NCBI RefSeq assembly: GCF_008973465.1
Contig: NZ_WBXN01000004.1
Span: forward strand, 4,814,501-4,878,500
Direction of reading: 5' to 3'
DNA length: 64,000 nucleotides
Origin: Streptomyces sp. SS1-1
Lineage (GTDB): Bacteria; Actinomycetota; Actinomycetes; Streptomycetales; Streptomycetaceae
The notes beneath the pieces were generated by a model. The model had not been told where the DNA came from. It made no database searches and saw only the letters and a program-made list of their open reading frames with translations. Positions 36,316 to 45,241 of this stretch are shown here, piece after piece. Every line of letters begins with the position of its first letter. Within the stretch, counting starts at the first letter, position 1. The position numbers and the translations under genes are program-made.

Positions 36316-37254
36316 CTAGGCGAGCAGGCCCGACGACTTCCACAGGCGGCGGCCCACTCCGCGCAGGACGCCGATGTCGTCCAGGAAGTCGGTCAGCCGC
36401 TTGGCGCCGGTCTGCATGACCTCGCGGCGGTGGCCGCTGGCCTTCACCTGCGCCATGGCCTCCTTCTTGTCGAGGCCGACGTTGGTGTAGACGTCCGGGT
36501 TGACGAAGGCGACCGAGAAGACGCGGGCGAACTCGCCCGAGGTGACCCGGGTGAACTCCTGCGACCACCGCGGCGCCGTCATCATCTGCCGGCGCAGCTC
36601 CTCACGGGCGTACCGCACATGGCGGGCCTCCTCGACCACGTGGATACGGGTGACGCCCCGGATGAGGGTCTGGACGCGCTCGTCCGGGAAGGTCAGGCGC
36701 TGCATCCAGTCGAGGATCTCCTCGCCGAGCAGGGTGGCCGTGAAGGAGCCCGGGGTGGTGGAGATCGTCTTGAACAGCCGGCCCAGGTTCTGGTGGACGC
36801 GGCTGACGGGGTACCAGGGCGTGCCGCCGTGGGAGATCAGGCGCGCGAACATCTTGGAGTGCCGGCACTCGTCCTCGATCTCGGTGAGCGCGTACCGCAC
36901 GTGGGCGCTCGTCGCGGACTTGTCGTAGATGTGCCGGACCAGCAGCTGCATCAGGATGATCTCGAACCAGATGCCGAGGGAGGCGAGCGCGGCGGCCTCG
37001 TGCTGGGAGAGCGCGATGCGCTGCTCCTCGCTCATCCGCTTCCACATCGGGGTGTCGTAGAGCGAGACGAGCTCCGGCGGCCAGAACCACTTGCCCTCCT
37101 CGAAGGGCGCGTCCCAGTCGAGCTCCTTGTCGGGGTCGAAGGAGTGCTTCGCGGAAGAGGCGAGGAGGCGTTCGGCCACCTGTTCGCGGTCCTTGAGCAG
37201 GCCGAGCGCGTCGCGCAGTCCGTCCAGCGCCTCGGCTTCCGTCAGGGCAGTCAT
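36316..37254 (-). CDS. AurF-type diiron oxygenase
   Basis: 312 residues. Iron ligands of a ferritin-like diiron site are visible: EIEDECRHSKMFARLISHGG (E-x-x-R/H) near residue 158 and HVVEEARHVRYAREELRRQM near 220, with AALASLGIWFEIILMQL providing another Glu. This is the p-aminobenzoate N-oxygenase (AurF) fold, but the substrate here is unknown. It faces a ferritin-like gene divergently across ~130 bp; the two probably form one redox unit. Confidence 0.88.
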   Translation of the reverse strand: MTALTEAEALDGLRDALGLLKDREQVAERLLASSAKHSFDPDKELDWDAPFEEGKWFWPPELVSLYDTPMWKRMSEEQRIALSQHEAAALASLGIWFEIILMQLLVRHIYDKSATSAHVRYALTEIEDECRHSKMFARLISHGGTPWYPVSRVHQNLGRLFKTISTTPGSFTATLLGEEILDWMQRLTFPDERVQTLIRGVTRIHVVEEARHVRYAREELRRQMMTAPRWSQEFTRVTSGEFARVFSVAFVNPDVYTNVGLDKKEAMAQVKASGHRREVMQTGAKRLTDFLDDIGVLRGVGRRLWKSSGLLA

Positions 37255-37380
37255 CGGTCCCTCACCTCGTTACCGGTGGTCACATCGTACGGGTCTTATG
37301 AGACTGCCTGTCAGCAAGCCCGTCAATCCCCCGTGCCGCACTTGTTGACCCCGCGTCCACCAAGGAGGAGCCTGCGCCAT

Positions 37381-38072
37381 ATGCCGACATTCGACGTGTA
37401 CGCCGACGATCCGGGTGACCCCCTCTGGCAGGTACCGGCGACCGGCGCGGCCCGCTTCACCTGGGAGTACGACGACGGCCGCGAACGCCTCCTCGCCCTC
37501 TACCAGAAGGGCAAGGACAGACAGTGGGACGGGCAGCGCAGGATCGACTGGGACCTGGAGGTCGACCCGTACGACCCGCTGGGCACCCCCGAGGACGCGA
37601 TGGCCCTGTACGGCACACCCCACTGGGACCGGATGAACGACCGGGAGAGATGGCCCTGCGCGACCACTACCGGCAGCTCACCGACGCCGAGCTCCGCGAA
37701 CGCGAGGAGTTCGTCATCGAGGGCTGCTACCTCATGCGCGACCGGCTGCGGGGCGTCGAGGTCCTGGAGAACTTCGGCATCCCGAAGGCGGAGGCCGAGG
37801 AGCTCAGCGAGCGCTCCGAGTTCCTCCAGCTGTTCCGCCGGCTGCTGTTCTCCCGCATCGTGCCCTGCGTCAAGGACATCGGCCTGTGGGGCGGACGCCT
37901 CCAGCAGGCCTACGTCGACATGGGCGTCCTGGAGATGGGCGACCACAACCTGGACCTGCTGATGTCCCAGGACGAGGAGATCGCCGAGCGGCTGGACGCC
38001 GAGCGGTTCGCGCGCGAGGAGCGCGAGCGGGTCGCCGAGGTGACCGACGCCGTGCGCGCGGGCGGCGACTGA
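37381..38072 (+). pseudogene. Ferritin-like diiron protein, internal deletion
   Basis: The start matches a conserved Streptomyces ferritin-like protein: MPTFDVYADDPGDPLWQVPA and onward to HWDRMNDRER (about 85 residues). The reading then shifts: in another frame follow MALRDHYRQLTDAELREREE and the rest of the normal C-terminus to the stop at 38072 (about 130 residues). In the family, as I remember it, these two parts are separated by some 120-130 residues that carry the diiron Glu/His ligands. So the centre has been deleted at about 37,650-37,655 and the frame is lost. AAGGAGGAG before the ATG remains. Uncorrected reading from the ATG goes on to a stop at 37962 with an aberrant tail. Confidence 0.8.
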
Positions 38073-38082
38073 GCCGCCCGGA

Positions 38083-39558
38083 TCACCGCCGCGGCTCAGG
38101 CGACGACTTCAGCACGGCCTCCATCACCGCCCGCGCGATCGGCGCCGCGTCCCCGCCGCCGCTGATCTCGCCACGGTCCGCGTCCGCGTCCTCCACGACC
38201 ACGGCGACCGCGACCTTCGGCTCCACGTCGCGGTCGCCCTGCGCCCACGAGACGAACCAGGCGTACGGCGTCCCGGAGTTGCCCAGGCCGTGCTGCGCGG
38301 TGCCGGTCTTGCCGCCGACCGTCGCGCCCGGGATCCAGGCGTTCGTACCGGTGCCCTCCCGCACCACGTCCACCATCAGCTCCCGCAGCTTCGCGGCCGT
38401 CGAGGGCCGCATCGCCTGCCGCATCGGCCGGGACCCGGCCGCCGCCACCGTGCCCCCGCCCGCCCGCACCGTGCGCTCCACCAGATACGGCGAGCGCACC
38501 TGACCCCCGTTGGCCACGGCCGCCGCCACCATCGCCATCTGCAACGGCGTGGCCCGCGTGTTGTACTGCCCGATCGACGACAGCGCGAGCTGCGCCCGGT
38601 CCACCCGGGTGTCGAACGTGGACCGGGCCACCGAGTAGGGGATCTTCAGATCCGGGTCGTTGAACCCGAACGCGCCCGCCGTCGCCGCCATCCGCTCCAC
38701 GCCCACCTCGACGCCGAGCTTCGCGAACACCGTGTTGCAGGACCACTCGAACGCCTTGCGCAGCGGCACGTCCTCGCAGCCCTCGGACGCGTTCGTCAGC
38801 TTCGTCCGGGTGCCCGGCAGCGTGTACGGGTCCGGGGTGCGGGTGCGGACGTCCAGGTCCTCGACCACCCCCGCGTCCAGGGCGGCGGCGGCCGTCACCA
38901 CCTTGAAGGTCGACCCCGGCGGATACGTCTTGCGCACCGCCCGGTTCAGCATCGGCTTGTCCGGGTCCCGGTTCAGCGTCGACCAGGACCGGGCCACCGC
39001 CGAGCCGTTCCCCGACAGCACCGACGGGTCGTAGGAGGGCGCCGACACCAGGGCCAGGACGCGGCCCGTCGACGGCTCGATCGCCGCGACCGCCCCCTTG
39101 CGGCCCGCCAGCCCCTCGTACGCGGCCTCCTGCGCGGCCGCCCGCAGCGTGGTGACCACGTCCCCGCCCGGGTACCGGCCCCGCGCGGCGGCCCCCCACA
39201 GGGGGAACGGCGACAGCAGCGGGTCGGTGCCCGCCAGGACTCCGTCCTCGGTGTGCTCCAGCAGGGTCGTGCCGTAGACCTGCGAGGCGTAGCCGGTCAC
39301 CGGGGCGTACATCGGGCCGTTCGTGTACGTCCGCTCGTAGCGCAGATGCTCCCCGGTGTCCTGCGAGCCGGTGACCGGCGCCCCGTCGACCAGGATGTTC
39401 CCGCGCGGCTGCCCGTACCGGGCGATGGTGGTGCGCCGGTTGGCGATGTTGTCGCCGTACGACGGGGCCTCGACGACCTGCACGCGGGCGGCGTTGACCA
39501 GCAGCGCGGCCAGCAGCAGCGCGCAGAAGAATGCGGCGCGGCGGATGTGCCGGGTCAT
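38083..39558 (-). CDS. Class B penicillin-binding protein (PbpA type)
   Basis: 491 residues. A single N-terminal membrane anchor (AFFCALLLAALLVNAARVQ) and a transpeptidase domain with SxxK (Ser216-Thr-Phe-Lys219), SxN (Ser273-Cys-Asn275) and KTGTA near residue 415. It crosslinks peptidoglycan outside the membrane. Its ATG overlaps the stop of the upstream FtsW/RodA-like gene (39555-39558), so the glycan polymerase and transpeptidase are made as a pair, as in the SEDS-bPBP arrangement. Streptomyces has several such pairs; this is not the division ftsI/ftsW pair. Confidence 0.95.
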   Translation of the reverse strand: MTRHIRRAAFFCALLLAALLVNAARVQVVEAPSYGDNIANRRTTIARYGQPRGNILVDGAPVTGSQDTGEHLRYERTYTNGPMYAPVTGYASQVYGTTLLEHTEDGVLAGTDPLLSPFPLWGAAARGRYPGGDVVTTLRAAAQEAAYEGLAGRKGAVAAIEPSTGRVLALVSAPSYDPSVLSGNGSAVARSWSTLNRDPDKPMLNRAVRKTYPPGSTFKVVTAAAALDAGVVEDLDVRTRTPDPYTLPGTRTKLTNASEGCEDVPLRKAFEWSCNTVFAKLGVEVGVERMAATAGAFGFNDPDLKIPYSVARSTFDTRVDRAQLALSSIGQYNTRATPLQMAMVAAAVANGGQVRSPYLVERTVRAGGGTVAAAGSRPMRQAMRPSTAAKLRELMVDVVREGTGTNAWIPGATVGGKTGTAQHGLGNSGTPYAWFVSWAQGDRDVEPKVAVAVVVEDADADRGEISGGGDAAPIARAVMEAVLKSSPEPRR

Positions 39559-40976
39559 CGGGCGGCCCCCGCGGGCTCGTGCCGACCCGTCTCCGGCGCC
39601 GCGGCCTCCTCGCCGCGGGGCACGCCGAGACGGCTGCGGGCGCGGTCGCTCAGCCGGATCAGCAGCGCCACGATCGCCCAGTTGGTGACGACCGACGAGC
39701 CGCCCTGCGCCAGGAACGGCATCGCCATGCCGGTCAACGGGATCAGCCCGGTCACCCCGCCCGCGATCACGAACACCTGGAGCGCCACGATGGAGGCGAG
39801 CCCCACCGCGAGCAGCCGCCCGAACGGGTCGCGCAGCGCGAGGCCCGTCCGGTAGCCGCGCTCCACGAGCAGGCCGTACAGCAGGAAGACCGCGGACAGC
39901 CCGGCCAGGCCCAGCTCCTCCCCGGCGGTGGCCAGGATGAAGTCCGACTTGGCCGCGAAGCCGATCAGGATCGAGTGGCCGAGGCCGAGCCCGGTGCCGA
40001 ACGTGCCGCCCGCCGCGAAGGCGAACAGCGACTGGGAGAGCTGGTTGGGGCCCTCACCCGCCTCGATGGAGGCGAACGGGTGCCGCCAGTCCTCCACCCG
40101 CGCGTGCACATGCGGCTCCAGCAGGCCCACGGCGACCGCGCCGAGGGCGGCCAGCAGCAGACCGACCGCGATCCAGCCGGTGCGCCCGGTGGCCACGTAC
40201 AGCAGCACCACGAACAGCCCGAAGAACAACAGCGAGGTGCCCAGGTCCCGTTCGAGGACGAGCACGCCCACGCTGATGAGCCAGATCGCGACGATGGGGC
40301 CGAGGACCCGCCCGGTCGGCAGCTGCAGCCGCTCCACCCCGAGGACCCGCCGGCCCGTGTACGCCAGCGCGCTGCGGTTGGCGGCCAGGTACGCGGCGAA
40401 GAACACCGCGAGCAGCACCTTCGCGAACTCGCCGGGCTGGATGGAGAATCCGGCGATCCGGATCCAGATGCGGGCGCCGTTCACCGAGGGGAAGAGGATC
40501 GGCAGGGTCAGCAGGGCGAGCGCGGCGACGACACAGACGTACGCGTACCGCTGGAGCACCCGGTGGTCGCGCAGCAGCAGCACGACCACGATGAACAGGG
40601 CCACCCCCAGCGTGGACCACACGAGTTGGGTGGGCGCCGCCGCGTCGCCCGGCGTCTCCAGGTCGAGCCGGTAGATCAGCACCAGGCCGAGCCCGTTGAG
40701 CAGGACGCCGATCGGCAGCAGCAGGGGGTCCGCGGCGGGGGCGCGCAGGCGTACGGCCAGATGCGCGACCAGCGCCAGCACGCCCAGCCCGGCGCCGTAG
40801 CCGGCGGCGCCGGGCGGAACGGTGCCCTGCCGGGCGAGGCCGACCGCGCAGTAGCCGTACACGCTGAGCAGGACGGCCACGACGATGAGGGACAGTTCGA
40901 TGCCACGGCGCCGGGGGAGGGGTGCGGCGGGAGCGGGTGCGTCCGCTGCCGCCAGGGAGGTTCCGGCCTTGATCAT
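39555..40976 (-). CDS. SEDS glycosyltransferase (FtsW/RodA/SpoVE family)
   Basis: 473 residues with ten membrane segments. Family motifs: GARIWIRIAGFSIQPGEFAK (the conserved loop), LERDLGTSLLFFGLF (Arg/Asp), and HSILIGFAAKSDFILATAGEELG, GVTGLIPLTGMAMPFLAQGG at the end. It polymerises lipid II together with the PBP encoded next. The ATG at 40976 is the first gene of a two-gene operon. Confidence 0.95.
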   Translation of the reverse strand: MIKAGTSLAAADAPAPAAPLPRRRGIELSLIVVAVLLSVYGYCAVGLARQGTVPPGAAGYGAGLGVLALVAHLAVRLRAPAADPLLLPIGVLLNGLGLVLIYRLDLETPGDAAAPTQLVWSTLGVALFIVVVLLLRDHRVLQRYAYVCVVAALALLTLPILFPSVNGARIWIRIAGFSIQPGEFAKVLLAVFFAAYLAANRSALAYTGRRVLGVERLQLPTGRVLGPIVAIWLISVGVLVLERDLGTSLLFFGLFVVLLYVATGRTGWIAVGLLLAALGAVAVGLLEPHVHARVEDWRHPFASIEAGEGPNQLSQSLFAFAAGGTFGTGLGLGHSILIGFAAKSDFILATAGEELGLAGLSAVFLLYGLLVERGYRTGLALRDPFGRLLAVGLASIVALQVFVIAGGVTGLIPLTGMAMPFLAQGGSSVVTNWAIVALLIRLSDRARSRLGVPRGEEAAAPETGRHEPAGAAR

Positions 40977-41019
40977 GTCCGGAACCTACCCAAATAGTCC
41001 GTCTCGCGCGCCTGATGCC

Positions 41020-41511
41020 TCAGCACCAGCGCGGCGTGTGCCCGAAGGTGTCGATGTAGCGCGCCGAGCCCCAGGCCCAGATGCCGTCCGCGAGGAGGTA
41101 CCAGTTCCCGTTGCCCTGGACGCTCTCGCCCCGGGTCTTGCAGAAGATGCGGACACGGTCCCCCCGGTGCACGACACGGATGACCTGGCTGCCCCGGTTC
41201 GGCGCACTGCGCAGCAGCAACGTGCCGGCGGTCACCCGGCCCCGGGTGAACTGCTGGTTCCCGCCCTGACCGCCACCCCAGTCGCCCTGGGCCGCGCCCT
41301 GTGAGGCGCCCTGCGAGGCCCCCTGGCCGTTCTGCTCCCCGCCCTGGCCGCTCCAGTCCCCACCCACTCCCTGGGCCCCGCCCCAGTCCCCCTGCGACTC
41401 CGTGCCGGTGCCGGACCCCCACTCGTCGTCGGCCAGGGCGGGTGTGGCGGCCGCGGCGGTGGCCAGCAGACCGGCGGCTATGGACAGGGCGAAACGCGAA
41501 CGCAGGGCCAT
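41020..41511 (-). CDS. Secreted SH3-domain protein
   Basis: 163 residues. Signal peptide ends near ATPALA (residue 27). A Gly/Gln/Ser-rich low-complexity part (residues 28-85, with repeated GASQGASQGAAQG) is followed by a bacterial SH3 domain: LLLRSAPNRGSQVIRVVHRG and WYLLADGIWAWGSARYID. Such domains bind cell-wall material. GGAGGTGCC precedes the ATG. Confidence 0.9.
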   Translation of the reverse strand: MALRSRFALSIAAGLLATAAAATPALADDEWGSGTGTESQGDWGGAQGVGGDWSGQGGEQNGQGASQGASQGAAQGDWGGGQGGNQQFTRGRVTAGTLLLRSAPNRGSQVIRVVHRGDRVRIFCKTRGESVQGNGNWYLLADGIWAWGSARYIDTFGHTPRWC

Positions 41512-41683
41512 GAGGCACCTCCGAGGACAGTCCCGGACAACCCCCGGGACAGGAAAACCTGACTGATCGCCACGTTAGGAGCGGCCCGGGGGCTGCCGCG
41601 CGTCTGAATGGGCCAACCGAGCGGCCCGTGCCGGGGGGAGAGGCCAGTGCGACGGACGTCAGCCGTGTCGCACCCCGCCGCTC

Positions 41684-42919
41684 CTACGGCAGCGCCAACC
41701 GCGCCACCGCGCCGCCGTCCTCCGCGTTGGTGAACGTCAGGCGGGCGCCCAGGACCTCTGCCTGGCCGAGGGCGATCGTCAGGCCCAGGCCGTGGCCCGT
41801 GGTGCCGCCCTCCGTGCGGAAGCGCTGGGGGCCGTGTGCCACCAGGTAGTCCGGGTAGCCCTCGCCGTGGTCCCGGACCGTCACCACGGGACCGTCGACC
41901 GTCAGCACCACCGGTGCCCGGCCGTGCTTGTGCGCGTTGGCCACCAGGTTCCCCAGCACCCGCTCCAGCCGCCGCCGGTCCGTCTCCACGACGGCGTCCC
42001 GCACCACGACGACCTCCGTGTCACCGGCGGCGCCCCGCACCACCCGGTCGGCCAGCGCGGCCAGCGACTCCGTGTCCACTTCGGAGCGCTCGCGGCCCGA
42101 CTCCAGCCGCGAGATCTCCAGCAGGTCCTCGGTCAGCGTCCGCAGCGCCGCCACCCGGTCCCGCACCAGCTCGGTCGGCCGTCCCGGCGGCAGCAGCTCG
42201 GCCGCCGCGTGCAGCCCCGTCAGCGGGGTGCGCAACTCGTGCGCCACGTCCGCCGTGAAGCGCTGCTCGGCCAGCAGCTTGGCCTGGAGCGAGGACGCCA
42301 TGGAGTCCAGGGCGGCCGCGACCACGGCCACCTCGTCCTGCGGCCGGTCCGGGTCCTTCGTCCGGGGGTCGCCCACCCGCGCGTCCAGGTCGCCGACGCT
42401 GATCCGCCGGGCCACCCCGGCCGTCGTGTGCAGCCGGCGCGTCACCCGCGTCACCGCGAACGCGCCCGCCAGCACCGTCACCCCGATCGCCAGCGCCGAC
42501 GACCACAGGATCGCCCGGTCCAGACCGTCTATCGTGCGGGCCTGCTGCGAGTAGTCCACCTCGACGGCGAGGACCCGGCCCCGGTCGACGGGACCCGCCG
42601 CCCACATCGTGGGGCGCCCCCGGTGATGGGCCACGACGGTGCCCCGCTCGCCGCCCAGCGCCAGGTCCCGCAGGGAACGCGGCAGGCCCGGCGGGTCGAC
42701 CGCGGCGCCGGGAGCGAGCCTGTCCCCGGCCTCGAACGCCGTCGTGGCGCCCGCCAGCCGGTCCAGCGCCAGGTCGCGCGCCTTGCCGACGGTCTGGTTG
42801 GTCACCGAGACGTGCACCAGCACACCGAGCAGGGCCGCCAGCGCACAGCACATCACCGTGATGAACACGGCGGCCCGCACGGCGAGCGGACCGGCCCACC
42901 GGGGCAGCCAGAGCCTCAC
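41684..42919 (-). CDS. Sensor histidine kinase
   Basis: 411 residues. TM1 13-36, an external domain of ~100 residues, TM2 137-156, HAMP, H box FTADVAHELRTPLTG with His227, and ATPase boxes LGNLVANAHKHG and GHGLGLTIALGQA. The start is the GTG at 42919 that overlaps the stop of the lipoprotein gene (GTGA), so both are made together. No response regulator is adjacent, so it is an orphan kinase in this window. The lipoprotein may modulate its sensing, as CseA does for CseC. Confidence 0.93.
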   Translation of the reverse strand: MRLWLPRWAGPLAVRAAVFITVMCCALAALLGVLVHVSVTNQTVGKARDLALDRLAGATTAFEAGDRLAPGAAVDPPGLPRSLRDLALGGERGTVVAHHRGRPTMWAAGPVDRGRVLAVEVDYSQQARTIDGLDRAILWSSALAIGVTVLAGAFAVTRVTRRLHTTAGVARRISVGDLDARVGDPRTKDPDRPQDEVAVVAAALDSMASSLQAKLLAEQRFTADVAHELRTPLTGLHAAAELLPPGRPTELVRDRVAALRTLTEDLLEISRLESGRERSEVDTESLAALADRVVRGAAGDTEVVVVRDAVVETDRRRLERVLGNLVANAHKHGRAPVVLTVDGPVVTVRDHGEGYPDYLVAHGPQRFRTEGGTTGHGLGLTIALGQAEVLGARLTFTNAEDGGAVARLALP

Positions 42920-43644
42920 GGGGTGCCCGCCGAGGGGGACACGGACGCCTTCGGCGACTTCGGCGGCTTCGTCGGGTGCGGCCCGGTGCGCAGCATCTCG
43001 TCGTGGGTCAGCAGCATCGCCTTCTGGTCCGGCTCCCACGTCCACTGGAGCCGGTACTCGTACCCGGCGACCTCCGACGGTGAGCGGATGATCACCGAAC
43101 GCCGGGCCAGCTCCACCCCGCTGACGGCGTCGTCCCAGCTCATCACCTGCACCAGCCGGTCCTTCTCGACCGTGTAGACGCGCACCGCCGTGGTCCGGCC
43201 CGGCAGCAGCCGGAAGCCCAGCGTCAGATCGGCGCGCCCGTCACCGGTGAGATCCCGGTAGTAGGGCCGCAGCACCGGGCACCGGCCGTGCCCCGCGCCG
43301 TCACCGCAGTCGTCGATCAGCCGCCCGGTCTCGCGGTACGGCGCCTTGTCGCCCTCGTAGTCCCCGGGACTCTTCGCCATCTCCCGGCGCACGACGTCCA
43401 CCGGGTCCACGGCGCGGATGTCCCCGCCGGGCACGGTGAGGCCCTTGACGACCTCCCGGTTCACCTCGCCGATCACATACGCCGGACTCGACGCGGGCGT
43501 CAGCCGCGGCCACAGCTTGTCCGGTGCCACCGCGGTCTCGGTCGGGCCCGCGCTCCGCAGCTCCCCGGCGTCACCGCACCCCGCGACGGCCGCCGACAGC
43601 ACGGCGACGAGCGCGGCGAGGCGCATGAGGCGGCTGCGGGGCAC
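42916..43644 (-). CDS. Lipoprotein coupled to sensor kinase
   Basis: 242 residues with GTG start. Signal peptide MRLAALVAVLSAAVAGC with lipobox AVAGC (Cys23). The mature part has a repeat-like region RDLTGDGRADLTLGFRLLP reminiscent of FG-GAP/VCBS-type modules, and PEPT-like tail SPKASVSPSAGTP. GGAGA lies before the GTG. It is coupled to the histidine kinase by a GTGA overlap, so it may bind an extracellular signal for that kinase. Confidence 0.85.
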   Translation of the reverse strand: MPRSRLMRLAALVAVLSAAVAGCGDAGELRSAGPTETAVAPDKLWPRLTPASSPAYVIGEVNREVVKGLTVPGGDIRAVDPVDVVRREMAKSPGDYEGDKAPYRETGRLIDDCGDGAGHGRCPVLRPYYRDLTGDGRADLTLGFRLLPGRTTAVRVYTVEKDRLVQVMSWDDAVSGVELARRSVIIRSPSEVAGYEYRLQWTWEPDQKAMLLTHDEMLRTGPHPTKPPKSPKASVSPSAGTP

Positions 43645-43749
43645 GGTTCTCCAGGGAAGGGCGGGCGCTGAGCGGGCGCTGGGCGGGCGCGTCCACAGTA
43701 TTCGTACGGAAGTCCTTTTTGCGCACCCGGGGTCGGAGGGGCGGCACGA

Positions 43750-44256
43750 TCACCCGTCGAGTTCCTCCAGCAGCCGGGCGACCGGCAGTCCCGCGTGGAG
43801 GTAGTCGACGAACAGCTCGTTGTGCAGCGCCCAGGGAGAGCGGCGGGAGCGTATCAGCCGGATCGCCCGGTCGGCCGAGTGCCCGCCGCGGATCAGCGCC
43901 TGGGCGACGACCAGCCCCGACCGGTTGTAACCGTGGTAGCAGCGCACCAGGACCCTGCGGCCCGCGTCCAGCGCCTCCGTCACGGCGTCCGCGAGCCGGA
44001 TCACGCCCGCGAGCTGCGTCCCGTCCAGCGGCCCGTCCGGGATCGGCCACACATGGTGCTCCACGCCCGGGTCGGGCCCGTGCCCGGGCAGCCGCAGCAA
44101 GGTCTGGACGAGGTCGAACTCGTCCCGCACCACGGCGAACTCCAGCTGCCCCGCCGGACCGCGGAACTGGTGCCCGCCCATCCACAGGCCGGGCACGATC
44201 TCGCTCCAGGGACTGTCCGGAGCGGGTACGTCGGGTTGCTTCCTGCGGGTACGCAA
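43750..44256 (-). CDS. Dual-specificity phosphatase-like protein
   Basis: 168 residues. The signature VRCYHGYNRSGLV provides Cys106 and Arg112 (C-x5-R); the usual His before the Cys is Arg here. An acidic residue in PIPDGPLDG may be the general acid. So a Tyr/Ser/Thr phosphatase of the DSP fold is likely. The TTG at 44256 behind GGGGAGG fits the family start (RTRRKQPDVPAPDSPW); a longer form from an ATG at 44349 is possible. Confidence 0.85.
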   Translation of the reverse strand: MRTRRKQPDVPAPDSPWSEIVPGLWMGGHQFRGPAGQLEFAVVRDEFDLVQTLLRLPGHGPDPGVEHHVWPIPDGPLDGTQLAGVIRLADAVTEALDAGRRVLVRCYHGYNRSGLVVAQALIRGGHSADRAIRLIRSRRSPWALHNELFVDYLHAGLPVARLLEELDG

Positions 44257-44370
44257 CGGCGCCTCCCCAGCCGCCCCTCGCGGGGCCCTGCCCAACTCCT
44301 CCCCAAGGTAACCGGGTTCTTGCCCGCGCAGCACCCCGCCTGTTCCCATGGTCGGTGGGGTAATGGTGCC

Positions 44371-45177
44371 ATGAGCGAACTGCGCGTCGTACCAGCCTGG
44401 CGGCACGGCCAGGAACAGCTGTACGTCTGCCTCCCGGACGGGCGGAACATCGCCTGGTACGACCGGGAGGCGGCCCGCGTCAACCTGCTGGTCCGGGACC
44501 ACCGCGAGGAGGTGCTGGAGGCCCTCGGCCCCTTCGTCACCGGCCCGGTCACGGTGGGCCCGCCCCCGGTCCCCACCCCCGCCGACCTGGCCCGGCTCGC
44601 CCTCCACCCGGACGACGACCTGGCCCCCAACCGCCCCGGCGAGGCGCTGCTCGTCGCCCTCGACCGCGACCCCGGCCCCGCCCACCGCCTGCGCGCCGAC
44701 CCCCGGCGGCGGGCGCTGACCGCCGAGCGGACCGTCGGCGAGGCGCTGGACCTCCTGGACGGCGCCGGCTGGCGCGTCCTGCACTCCGTGCCGCTGCCCG
44801 GCGGCGACCGCGTCCACCATCTGCTGATCGGGCCCGGCGGCCTGTTCGCCCTGCACAGCCTGTACGCCCGCCGGCAGAAGGTCACCGTCGCCGATCCGCT
44901 GGTCACGCTCGGCCGGCGCACGACCGAGCCGCTGCTGCGGCGCCTGCGCGCCGACGCCGGCCGGGCGGCGCACGCCCTGACGGCCGAGGTCCGCCCGGTC
45001 CTCGTCCTCGTCGACCCGGCCGAGGTGGCGGTGCCCACGCCACCGAGCGAGGTACGGGTGCTCCGGGACACGGAGATCGCCGGGTTCGCGCGGACGGGCG
45101 GGCTGCTGAAGCCGGCGGACGTCGAGGCCCTGTTCGCGCTGGCCCGGGACCGCACGGTGTGGACGGCGGCGCTGTGA
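44371..45177 (+). CDS. NERD-domain protein
   Basis: 268 residues. The second half contains the nuclease-related domain: GEALDLLDGAGWRVLHSVPL, HHLLIGPGGLFALHSLYARR, and VRPVLVLVDPAEV. The lysine or glutamine of the restriction-endonuclease-like core is at ARRQKVTV. The N-terminal ~110 residues are not recognised. The role is unknown, perhaps DNA processing. The start ATG 44371 is divergent from the phosphatase. Confidence 0.85.
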   Translation: MSELRVVPAWRHGQEQLYVCLPDGRNIAWYDREAARVNLLVRDHREEVLEALGPFVTGPVTVGPPPVPTPADLARLALHPDDDLAPNRPGEALLVALDRDPGPAHRLRADPRRRALTAERTVGEALDLLDGAGWRVLHSVPLPGGDRVHHLLIGPGGLFALHSLYARRQKVTVADPLVTLGRRTTEPLLRRLRADAGRAAHALTAEVRPVLVLVDPAEVAVPTPPSEVRVLRDTEIAGFARTGGLLKPADVEALFALARDRTVWTAAL

Positions 45178-45241
45178 GCCGTACGGGCGTCGCGGAGTCG
45201 TAGTCCGTCGCGGAGCCGTACGGCCGACCCGGTCGCGGGCG

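Noticed and set aside
41684..43644. The sigma-E Cse system (CseA/CseC)
   Set aside because: The lipoprotein/kinase coupling is similar, but no sigE or cseB gene is adjacent, so only the arrangement is alike.
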